A DNA stretch of 64,000 nucleotides from Stutzerimonas stutzeri. GTDB taxonomy: Bacteria > Pseudomonadota > Gammaproteobacteria > Pseudomonadales > Pseudomonadaceae. Both the position numbers and the translations under genes were made by a program. The stretch spans positions 1 to 64,000 of the forward strand of contig NC_015740.1 of the NCBI RefSeq assembly GCF_000219605.1. Direction: 5' to 3'. The notes beneath the pieces were generated by a model that was not told where the DNA came from, did not search any database, and was given only the letters and a program-made list of their open reading frames with translations. Below, in pieces: positions 57,638 to 64,000 of the stretch. Position 1 is the first letter of the stretch. Every line of letters starts with the position of its first letter.

Positions 57638-57671
57638 ACGAACAAAACAAGGCGCAAAACCGGCCGTTCGT
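57638..57671. promoter_or_regulatory. Possible operator between the divergent amine-catabolism genes
   Basis: ACGAAC (57638-57643) and GTTCGT (57666-57671) are inverted copies in the only AT-rich stretch of the intergenic region (TTTAATAAAACGAACAAAAC ... AAAAAATATTGATA). A regulator site is plausible, but no known consensus was recognised. Confidence 0.3.
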
Positions 57672-57750
57672 AAAAAATATTGATAGGGTCCGCGCCGCTG
57701 GTTTAGGGTGCGTTTTCCATCACCCGAAGACCTGAGAGAGAGGAAGCACC

Positions 57751-59244
57751 ATGCCCAGCCTGACCTTCGCCGATTGGCAACAGCGTGCCCGTGACCTGCG
57801 TATCGAAGGTCGCGCCTTTATCCAGGGTGAGTATTGCGCCGCGGCGCAGGGTGGCCAGTTCGACTGCATCAGCCCGGTGGACGGGCGGGTGCTGGCCCAG
57901 GTCGCCAGCTGCGACCTGGCCGATGCCGAGCGTGCGGTGGCCAGCGCACGCGCCGCATTCGAGGCAGGCAGCTGGGCGAAGCTGGCGCCGGCCAAGCGCA
58001 AGGCGGTGCTGATTCGCTTCGCCGATCTGCTGGAAGCGAACCGCGAGGAGCTGGCCCTGCTGGAGACCCTCGACATGGGCAAGCCGATCGGCGACTCGCT
58101 GACGGTGGACATCCCCGGTGCGGCGCGGGCGCTGCGCTGGAGCGGCGAGGCGATCGACAAGATCTACGACGAGGTAGCGGCCACGCCCCACGACCAGCTG
58201 GGCCTGGTCACCCGCGAGCCGGTCGGCGTGGTGGCGGCCATCGTGCCGTGGAATTTCCCGCTGATGATGGCCTGCTGGAAGCTCGGCCCGGCACTGGCCA
58301 CAGGCAACTCGGTGGTGCTCAAGCCGTCCGAGAAGTCGCCGCTGACCGCCATCCGCATCGCCCGGCTGGCGATCGACGCCGGCATTCCGGCCGGCGTGCT
58401 CAATGTCCTGCCAGGTTACGGCCACACCGTCGGCAAGGCGCTGGCGCTGCACATGGACGTCGATACCCTGGTCTTTACCGGCTCCACGCGGGTGGCCAAG
58501 CAGCTGATGATCTACGCCGGCGAGTCGAACATGAAGCGTGTCTGGCTGGAGGCGGGCGGCAAGAGCCCGAACATCGTCTTCGCCGATGCGCCCGACCTGC
58601 AGGCGGCTGCCCAGGCGGCGGCGGGTGCCATCGCCTTCAATCAGGGCGAGGTCTGCACTGCCGGTTCGCGGCTGCTGGTGGAGCGTTCGATCAAGGAGCG
58701 CTTCCTGCCCATGGTGGTGGAGGCGCTCAAGGGCTGGAAGCCGGGCAACCCGCTGGACCCTTCGACCAACGTCGGCGCCCTGGTGGACACCCAGCAGCTC
58801 AACACCGTGCTCGGCTACATCGACGCCGGGCGCCAGGCCGGCGCGCAGGTGCTGATCGGCGGCCAGCGGACGCTGGAGGAAACCGGCGGGCTGTACGTCG
58901 AGCCGACCATCTTCGATGGCGTCGACAATGCGATGAAGATCGCTCAGGAGGAAATCTTTGGCCCGGTGCTCTCGGTGATCAGCTTCGACAGCGCCGAGGA
59001 AGCGGTGGCGATCGCCAACGACACGCCCTACGGCCTCGCTGCGGCGGTGTGGACCGCCGACCTGTCCAAGGCGCACCGCACCGCACGGGCGCTGCGCGCC
59101 GGCAGTGTGTGGGTCAACCAGTACGACGGCGGCGACATGACCGCGCCGTTCGGCGGCTTCAAGCAGTCCGGCAACGGTCGTGACAAGTCGCTGCATGCCT
59201 TCGACAAGTACACCGAGCTCAAGGCGACCTGGATTCAGCTCTGA
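57751..59244 (+). CDS. kauB: 4-guanidinobutyraldehyde / gamma-aminobutyraldehyde dehydrogenase
   Basis: NAD-dependent aldehyde dehydrogenase. The 497-residue length and wording closely follow P. aeruginosa KauB (start segment DWQQRARDLRIEGRAFI; IVPWNFPLMMACWKLGPALATGN near 168). The catalytic Glu is in WLEAGGKSPNIVF near 267 and Cys in GEVCTAGSR near 302; the C-terminal GGFKQSGNGRDKSLHAFDKYTELK is typical. KauB oxidises aminoaldehydes from agmatine, putrescine and related amines. Divergent from the aminotransferase gene across 186 bp. Confidence 0.9.
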   Translation: MPSLTFADWQQRARDLRIEGRAFIQGEYCAAAQGGQFDCISPVDGRVLAQVASCDLADAERAVASARAAFEAGSWAKLAPAKRKAVLIRFADLLEANREELALLETLDMGKPIGDSLTVDIPGAARALRWSGEAIDKIYDEVAATPHDQLGLVTREPVGVVAAIVPWNFPLMMACWKLGPALATGNSVVLKPSEKSPLTAIRIARLAIDAGIPAGVLNVLPGYGHTVGKALALHMDVDTLVFTGSTRVAKQLMIYAGESNMKRVWLEAGGKSPNIVFADAPDLQAAAQAAAGAIAFNQGEVCTAGSRLLVERSIKERFLPMVVEALKGWKPGNPLDPSTNVGALVDTQQLNTVLGYIDAGRQAGAQVLIGGQRTLEETGGLYVEPTIFDGVDNAMKIAQEEIFGPVLSVISFDSAEEAVAIANDTPYGLAAAVWTADLSKAHRTARALRAGSVWVNQYDGGDMTAPFGGFKQSGNGRDKSLHAFDKYTELKATWIQL

Positions 59245-59253
59245 CGGCATCCG

Positions 59254-59329
59254 GAGGGTGGATGTCGCTTTTTACATCCACCTTGTTGCACAGCCATGGT
59301 GGATCGATGAAGCGTGATCCACCCTACGC
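59254..59329. repeat. REP/BIME-like inverted repeat pair, second copy
   Basis: Hairpin GGTGGATGT ... ACATCCACC at 59257-59282 and hairpin GGTGGATC ... GATCCACC at 59298-59323, ending CCCTACGC. The outer words match those of the element at 52345-52456. It sits between convergent genes. Confidence 0.75.
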
Positions 59330-59345
59330 TCTTTTGGGCGTTCAG

Positions 59346-60749
59346 CTAGCTTTGTCCCCACTGCCCGCTGCGGCGCATCACGCCCCACTGGTGTTTGCGC
59401 CGCGAGAACCACTGCCAGAGACCGCGGCAGCGCCAGACGGTATTCAGCTGGCGGTAGCCGAAGTTCTCCAGCACGGCCATCAGAAACAGCTGCAGCATGT
59501 CGCGTCGACGGCTGTAGACGCGGAAGGACATGGTTTCCAGCAGCAGGCCGTTGACTGACAGCAGAATGCCCATGCCGATCGCCACCAGCAGGAAGGCGGC
59601 CAGCGCCGCGTAGGACACCGCGCCGAAGGCGAAGCCCGCCAGCATGAAGCCGTAGCCCACCAGTTCGATCAGCGGGCCGATCCACTCAAACAGCGCCATG
59701 AACGGCCAGGCCAGCCAGCCGGGCGTGCCGCCACGCAAGCTGAAGGCCAGGCGGGCATGACGCCCGAGGCTTTCGGCCAGGCCGCGCTGCCAGCGGCTGC
59801 GCTGCCGGCCGAGGGTACCGAGGTCTTCCGGGCATTCGGTCCAGCAGATCGGGTCCGGCAGGTAGCGGATGCGGTAGGGGATGCGCTTTTCGCGGTGATA
59901 ACGGTGCAGCCGCACCACCAGCTCCATGTCCTCGCCGACCGTATCGGTGCGATAGCCGCCGACCGCCATCACCCGCTCGCGATCGAATAGGCCGAAGGCG
60001 CCGGAGATGATCAGCACGGCATTGAGCGGCGACCAGCCGAGGCGGCCGAACAGAAAGGCGCGCAGGTAGTCGACGATCTGGAAGCGCGCCAGCCAGTTGC
60101 GTGGCAGCCCGGCCTGGATCAGGAAGCCGCCACGCACTTGCGAGCCATTGGCGATGCGCACCGTGCCGCCCGCGGCAATGGTGCGCTCGTCCTCGAGGAA
60201 GGGCTGGACCACGCGCAACAGGCTGTCGCGCTGCAGGATGGAGTCGGCGTCGACGCCACAGAACAGTCCGTAGCGCGCGGCATTGATACCGGCATTCAAC
60301 GCATCGGCCTTGCCGCCGTTGGCCTTGTCGACCACGCGCAGGTTGGCGTAGCGGCGCGAGCGATAGATGGCCTGCACCGGTTGGTGGGCGACGGCCTGGC
60401 GCAACGGCTCGGGGTGCGGCACCAGGTCGAATTCCTCGATCAGCACGGCCAGGGTGCGGTCCTTCGAACCGTCGTTGATCACCACGATCTCGAATTCGGG
60501 GTACTGCAGCTGCAGCATCGAGCGAACCGAGGTGCGGATCGTCGCCTCTTCGTTGAAGGCCGGCATGAGCACCGACACCGGCGGTTCGACGCCGAGATAA
60601 GGCGCCAGCTCGCCGGTTTCTGCGCGCTGGCGGATGTAACCCATCAGGCTGCCCATCGACAGCAGGTTGAGCAGCAGGTACATGCCGTTGAGCAGCAAAA
60701 AATAGAGGATGAAGGCGACCTGCAGCCACCACAGCCAGTCGACCGTCAC
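59346..60749 (-). CDS. Processive family 2 glycosyltransferase (polysaccharide synthase)
   Basis: 467-residue inner-membrane synthase. One helix at about 5-30, a cytosolic GT2 domain with INDGSKDR near 90, VDADSI near 170, GEDMEL near 264 and QRSRWQRG (QxxRW) near 317, then three or more helices (about 345-420). The D, D, ED and QxxRW set is that of polymerising synthases such as PgaC, NfrB and BcsA. The GTG at 60749 overlaps the stop of the HEAT gene (GTGA). Last gene of the operon. The sugar polymer is unknown. No PilZ domain is fused. Confidence 0.88.
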   Translation of the reverse strand: MTVDWLWWLQVAFILYFLLLNGMYLLLNLLSMGSLMGYIRQRAETGELAPYLGVEPPVSVLMPAFNEEATIRTSVRSMLQLQYPEFEIVVINDGSKDRTLAVLIEEFDLVPHPEPLRQAVAHQPVQAIYRSRRYANLRVVDKANGGKADALNAGINAARYGLFCGVDADSILQRDSLLRVVQPFLEDERTIAAGGTVRIANGSQVRGGFLIQAGLPRNWLARFQIVDYLRAFLFGRLGWSPLNAVLIISGAFGLFDRERVMAVGGYRTDTVGEDMELVVRLHRYHREKRIPYRIRYLPDPICWTECPEDLGTLGRQRSRWQRGLAESLGRHARLAFSLRGGTPGWLAWPFMALFEWIGPLIELVGYGFMLAGFAFGAVSYAALAAFLLVAIGMGILLSVNGLLLETMSFRVYSRRRDMLQLFLMAVLENFGYRQLNTVWRCRGLWQWFSRRKHQWGVMRRSGQWGQS

Positions 60750-61870
60750 CGGCGCACCTCCGCGATGGCCCGGCGCAGGGCGTCCCTGCCGTAGCGGTCG
60801 TGCACCTGCTCGAGCAGCTGCTGCAGCGCGTCCGGGGATGCGCCGGGCAACGTCGCCAGGCTGTCGGCGGCGGCCTGGCGCACCCACCAGCTGCGGTCGG
60901 CGAGCAGCGGCAGGAACAGCTCGCTGTCTTCCCGACGTGCCTGCTTGTGCAGCGCCAGCAGGGCGGCCAGGCGCACGCCCTCCTGCTCGTGGCCGAGGGC
61001 GCGCAGCAGGCGCGGGCGGTCGCGTGGGTCGCCAAGCTCGCTGAGGCAGCGCAGCGCCACCTGCAGCTGCTCGACAGGCGCCCCCTGGTCCAGCCGTGCC
61101 CGCGCCCAGGGCGCGGCATGGCGCGGGTCGCCATGCACCAGCAGGCCGACCAGTCGCTCGCGGCGCGGGTCTGGCGAGCTGGACAGCACGATCAGTAGCG
61201 GCGTGGTCACTGCCTGCTCACCGGCCTGCTGGCACAGGCTGACCAGGCGCGGCAACGCCCAGTCGGGGCGTTCCACTGCCGCTGGCAGGATCAGCTGCAT
61301 GGCCTTTGCCGGGTCCATGGCCACCAGCGTCTGCGCGGCGGCCAGGGCGACGATGGCGTTGCGGCTGAGCAATAGCGGCTGCACCGCGTCCCAATGGGTG
61401 GGGTCGGCCAGATGGCGCAGGCAGGTGAGGCCGATCAGCTTGCTGCGCACCCGCCCCCGTAACAGGAGCAGCGCCTGACGATCCATCCCCAAGGCGACCA
61501 GTGCGCGGTTCATGCGCTCGCGGGCGGCGCCGCGCAACTGCAGCTGGGTGCGGTTCCACTGCAGCAGAAACCAGAGCTGATGCCGCCGCGGCAGCGACGC
61601 GTGGGATGTCGGCACGTCATCGCTGAGGCTGCAGAGGGCGAAGTAGGGGCGCCACTGTTCGTTGAACTGCTGCCGGCGCACCGCTCGCCGGCGCGACAGT
61701 TCGCCGAGCAGCAGCACCTGCAGCAGCACCAGCAGCGTCAGCGCCCCGAGGCCGAAGGCGCAGTACAGCGCCAGCTGCAACATGCGGTCTTCCGGCCAGA
61801 CGTGCAGCCAGAGCCTGGCGGGCGCCTCGCACAGCCAGGGAGGGCACCCGGCCAGCAGGTCAGAACGCAT
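60746..61870 (-). CDS. HEAT-repeat protein with N-terminal membrane anchor
   Basis: 374 residues. A single membrane helix near 30-55 (LQLALYCAFGLGALTLLVLLQVLLL) is followed by an all-helical domain with HEAT-type repeats, clearest near 145-175 (LIGLTCLRHLADPTHWDAVQPLLLS) and 300-350 (EQEGVRLAALLALHKQARREDSELFLPLLADRSWWVRQAAADSLATLPG). The soluble part is probably cytosolic and may scaffold the synthase. The start overlaps the upstream stop; an internal ATG at residue 30 is an alternative start. Confidence 0.78.
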   Translation of the reverse strand: MRSDLLAGCPPWLCEAPARLWLHVWPEDRMLQLALYCAFGLGALTLLVLLQVLLLGELSRRRAVRRQQFNEQWRPYFALCSLSDDVPTSHASLPRRHQLWFLLQWNRTQLQLRGAARERMNRALVALGMDRQALLLLRGRVRSKLIGLTCLRHLADPTHWDAVQPLLLSRNAIVALAAAQTLVAMDPAKAMQLILPAAVERPDWALPRLVSLCQQAGEQAVTTPLLIVLSSSPDPRRERLVGLLVHGDPRHAAPWARARLDQGAPVEQLQVALRCLSELGDPRDRPRLLRALGHEQEGVRLAALLALHKQARREDSELFLPLLADRSWWVRQAAADSLATLPGASPDALQQLLEQVHDRYGRDALRRAIAEVRR

Positions 61871-62996
61871 GGCGCAGGCCGATCTGCAGCCACTGTCGGT
61901 CGTAGTAGCTGCCCTGCTGGTGATAGCCGACTTCCCAGCTCAGCGCCCAGCGGCTGTCGAACCAGTGACGGCCCTGCAGGCTGATGGCGCGCACGTCGCT
62001 GGTGATCAGCTGCTGCTCTTCCACCGCTTCTTCCTCGCCCACGGTCAAGCGCAGGCCGGCGTAGCTCAGCCCCCGGTAGTAGTAGTCCAGCGCCAGGTCG
62101 TGGCCGATCGGCGTGCCGGCGTTGGCCACGTCGGTCACGTTCAGGGTGTAGCCGGCGCGCCAGGCGTTCCAGTAACGCTCGGCGCTCAGCGCAAGGCGGT
62201 CGACGCGGGTGGTCTCGTACTCGGTGCGGCGAACGCTGACGGCACCGAGGTAGCCGTCCGGCAGGCGCCGTTGCAGGCGCAGATCGGCATGCCACTCCGG
62301 CAGGAAATAGGGTGAAGGCTGATAGCCGACCTCCGGCTGCAGCGTCCAGTTGTCGTCGAGCGGAATCACCGCGCCGGCCTCGACGCCTTCGTCCCATTCG
62401 CCGAAGCGTTGCTCACGCAGCAGCGCACCGTACCAGCCAAGGCTTTCCGGCCGGGTCGAGGTGTAATCCAGGCGCTGGCTGCGCCAGTTGTCGAAGCCGC
62501 TGTCCAGCCAGTCCTGACGCGCCGAGATCTCCAGCTCGTGACGGCGCTTGGTCGCGGCGGTCGTCACGGGTACCGGGGCGGTCGCCGTGGTGGGCACGGC
62601 CAGCGCGGCGCGTGCCTGCTGGATCACCTGCTGCACCTCGGCGTAGTCCGGCGCGATCCTGGCGGCCCGTTCCAACGACGCCAGCGCGCGTTGCGGGCGC
62701 CCGGCCCAGAGCAGCGCCTGGCCCTCGCCGAGCAGGTAGTCGGCATTGTCCGGCTGCTGGCGCAGCAAGCGCTGGTAGATCGGCAAGGCCTGTTCCGGCC
62801 GGCCCTGCCAGCTCAACACCCGGGCCAGCAGGAACTGCGCGTCGGCGTCTTCCGGGTGCTGCGCCAGGTGTGCGCGCAGGGTCGCTTCGGCAGCGTCCAG
62901 TTGCTGCGCCTGCACCTGTCGCTCGGCCGTGGCGATATCCGCCAAAGCCGTGGTGCAGGGTATCGCCAGGGCAAGCAGCAGCAGCGCGCGCTTCAC
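61860..62996 (-). CDS. TPR plus outer-membrane beta-barrel (YaiO-like) protein
   Basis: 378 residues from a GTG that overlaps the response-regulator stop (GTGA). Signal peptide MKRALLLLALAIPCTTALA|D. Residues about 25-140 hold TPR units (HPEDADAQFLLARVLSWQGRPEQALPIYQRLL; QPDNADYLLGEGQALLWAGRPQRALASLERAARI). From about 165 alternating strands rich in Tyr and Trp end in LQIGLRHAF with the terminal Phe of outer-membrane proteins. This TPR-plus-barrel layout is that of export porins such as PgaA and the NfrA/YaiO group. Confidence 0.83.
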   Translation of the reverse strand: MKRALLLLALAIPCTTALADIATAERQVQAQQLDAAEATLRAHLAQHPEDADAQFLLARVLSWQGRPEQALPIYQRLLRQQPDNADYLLGEGQALLWAGRPQRALASLERAARIAPDYAEVQQVIQQARAALAVPTTATAPVPVTTAATKRRHELEISARQDWLDSGFDNWRSQRLDYTSTRPESLGWYGALLREQRFGEWDEGVEAGAVIPLDDNWTLQPEVGYQPSPYFLPEWHADLRLQRRLPDGYLGAVSVRRTEYETTRVDRLALSAERYWNAWRAGYTLNVTDVANAGTPIGHDLALDYYYRGLSYAGLRLTVGEEEAVEEQQLITSDVRAISLQGRHWFDSRWALSWEVGYHQQGSYYDRQWLQIGLRHAF

Positions 62997-63382
62997 CGGC
63001 GCCCCCTCAGCAGGCGACGAATGCGTGCCAGCAGTTCCTCCGGCTGGAAGGGTTTGGTCACGTAGTCGTCGGCGCCCAGTTCCAGCGCGCGGACGATATC
63101 CACCTCGCGTGCCTTGGCGGTCAGCATCAGCACCGGCACGCTTTCCCAGCCGGCCTGTGCCCGTAACCGTTCGATCAACTCCAGGCCGTCGTGATAGGGC
63201 AGCATGATGTCCATCAGGGTCAGGTCCGGTGGGGCGGCCTGGGCGAAGTGGTCGAGCGCCTGGCGGCCATCGGCGGCATGGTCGACGACGAAACCGTGGC
63301 GTTCGAGCATGTAACGTATGAGGAAGGCGATGTCTTCTTCGTCTTCCACCATGAGGATGCGCTTGCTGGCGGATTCGCTCAT
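62993..63382 (-). CDS. Single-domain response regulator
   Basis: 129 residues forming one receiver domain: acidic pocket VEDEED near 12, phosphoacceptor Asp in TLMDIMLPYHDG near 57, conserved Thr in MLTAKA near 86 and Lys in YVTKPFQPEEL near 108. No output domain follows, so it works by protein contact or phosphotransfer. It overlaps both neighbours by 4 bp. Confidence 0.92.
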   Translation of the reverse strand: MSESASKRILMVEDEEDIAFLIRYMLERHGFVVDHAADGRQALDHFAQAAPPDLTLMDIMLPYHDGLELIERLRAQAGWESVPVLMLTAKAREVDIVRALELGADDYVTKPFQPEELLARIRRLLRGRR

Positions 63383-64000
63383 GCATGAACCTCGTCAGAG
63401 TGAGTGTGGCCCGGTGGCCAGTGCTGCAACAGGTGCTGAATCAGCCTGGCCAGCTCGTCGCCGTCGTGACGGGACTTGACCAGCTGGCGCAGCGCCAGGC
63501 GGTTGTCCTGGATCGGGGTGTCGAGCGCGGAGAAGATGATCACCGGTGGGGGCGGAATGCTCTGCGCCAGCTGGTCGAACAGCTCGGTGCCGTCGCCGTC
63601 GGGCAGCATCAGGTCGATGATGGCGAGATCGAAGGGCTGCGCGCTGATCAGCTGACGCGCCTCCTGCAGGGTGGCGGCGCCGGCCAGCTCGACGTCGAGC
63701 ATGGCGATCTGCCTGGCCAGCAGTACGCGCAGGTCGTCGTCGTCCTCCACGTGCAGGATGCGCGGTTTCGACCCGCCGAGCTGCAGGCAGGCGCGAATCA
63801 CCTCCATGACGCGGGAGGGGTCGATCGGCTTGTGCAGCCAGTCGATCACGCCTACCGCACCGCCGCGGAGCAGGCCATCATCCTCATCCCGGCGCTGCGG
63901 CTGCACGCTGACGATCAGCACCGGCAGGTTGCGGTAGTGGTGTTGGCTGCGCAGGCTCTGCAGGAAGGCCACGCTGTTCTCGTCGTCCAGCGCCGGGCTG
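63379..64000 (-). CDS. Multi-receiver regulator, C-terminal part (runs off the window)
   Basis: The frame is open to the window edge, so the N-terminus is missing. Two receiver-type units are seen: one with LPVLIVSVQPQRRDEDDG and a WLHKPIDP lysine motif near the edge, and a second with LHVEDDDDLRVLL, LAIIDLMLPDGDGTELFDQL and the SALDTP/LVKSR positions. The tail HSDEVHA ends at 63379. It is probably a hybrid histidine kinase or a receiver-tandem protein. It heads the visible part of the polysaccharide operon. Confidence 0.82.
   Translation of the reverse strand, partial: SPALDDENSVAFLQSLRSQHHYRNLPVLIVSVQPQRRDEDDGLLRGGAVGVIDWLHKPIDPSRVMEVIRACLQLGGSKPRILHVEDDDDLRVLLARQIAMLDVELAGAATLQEARQLISAQPFDLAIIDLMLPDGDGTELFDQLAQSIPPPPVIIFSALDTPIQDNRLALRQLVKSRHDGDELARLIQHLLQHWPPGHTHSDEVHA

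Overview
This is a GC-rich gammaproteobacterial chromosome segment that starts at the replication origin. The order oriC-dnaA-dnaN-recF-gyrB, followed by plsC-gmhB-glyS-glyQ-tag-lpxL-pilZ, trkA-rsmB-fmt-def, and lysM-dprA-tsaC-qor-hemF-aroE, is the origin-proximal order I know from Pseudomonas. A 689-residue GH13 trehalose synthase and an ectoine-type uptake system point to the Pseudomonas stutzeri group (Stutzerimonas). The species assignment is inference; no rRNA, tRNA or CRISPR was seen.

Layout. 1-6594: oriC with DnaA boxes, then dnaA, dnaN, recF (carrying two parS-like ParB sites) and gyrB. 6595-12697: a decayed accessory patch. A type I restriction-modification locus has hsdM split by an IS3-family element (exact ends, 4-bp target duplication), hsdS cut off after 47 codons by an IS21-family element with no target duplication, and no hsdR. 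12698-15703: ahpF without ahpC, and a globin-coupled diguanylate cyclase. 15751-22321: conserved housekeeping and envelope genes. 22469-25597: ehuABCD-like amino-acid/ectoine ABC transporter. 25937-36266: trkA-rsmB-fmt-def on the minus strand, then lysM, dprA, tsaC, qor, hemF, aroE. 36357-38479: two small unknown genes and pbpG.

38624-64000 is more accessory. It holds a DUF2946/TonB receptor/PepSY metal-uptake cluster, a membrane alpha/beta hydrolase, treS, a secreted DUF4157-like protein, metNIQ, a large-subunit catalase, and a zinc regulon (zur-znuC-znuB-HExxH protease, divergent from a His-rich znuA). A divergent omega-aminotransferase/aldehyde dehydrogenase pair for polyamine or beta-alanine catabolism follows. 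At the right edge lies a tightly overlapping minus-strand operon: multi-receiver regulator (cut by the window end), response regulator, TPR plus outer-membrane-barrel protein, HEAT-repeat membrane protein, and processive family 2 glycosyltransferase. That operon has the parts of a synthase-dependent polysaccharide export machine under two-component control and is the best candidate here for a little-described system.

The main themes are chromosome initiation and segregation at the left, envelope and translation functions in the middle, and metal, osmotic and oxidative stress adaptation with surface polysaccharide at the right. All start choices are read from sequence (RBS, overlap with the upstream stop, recalled family N-termini) and were not tested by alignment.
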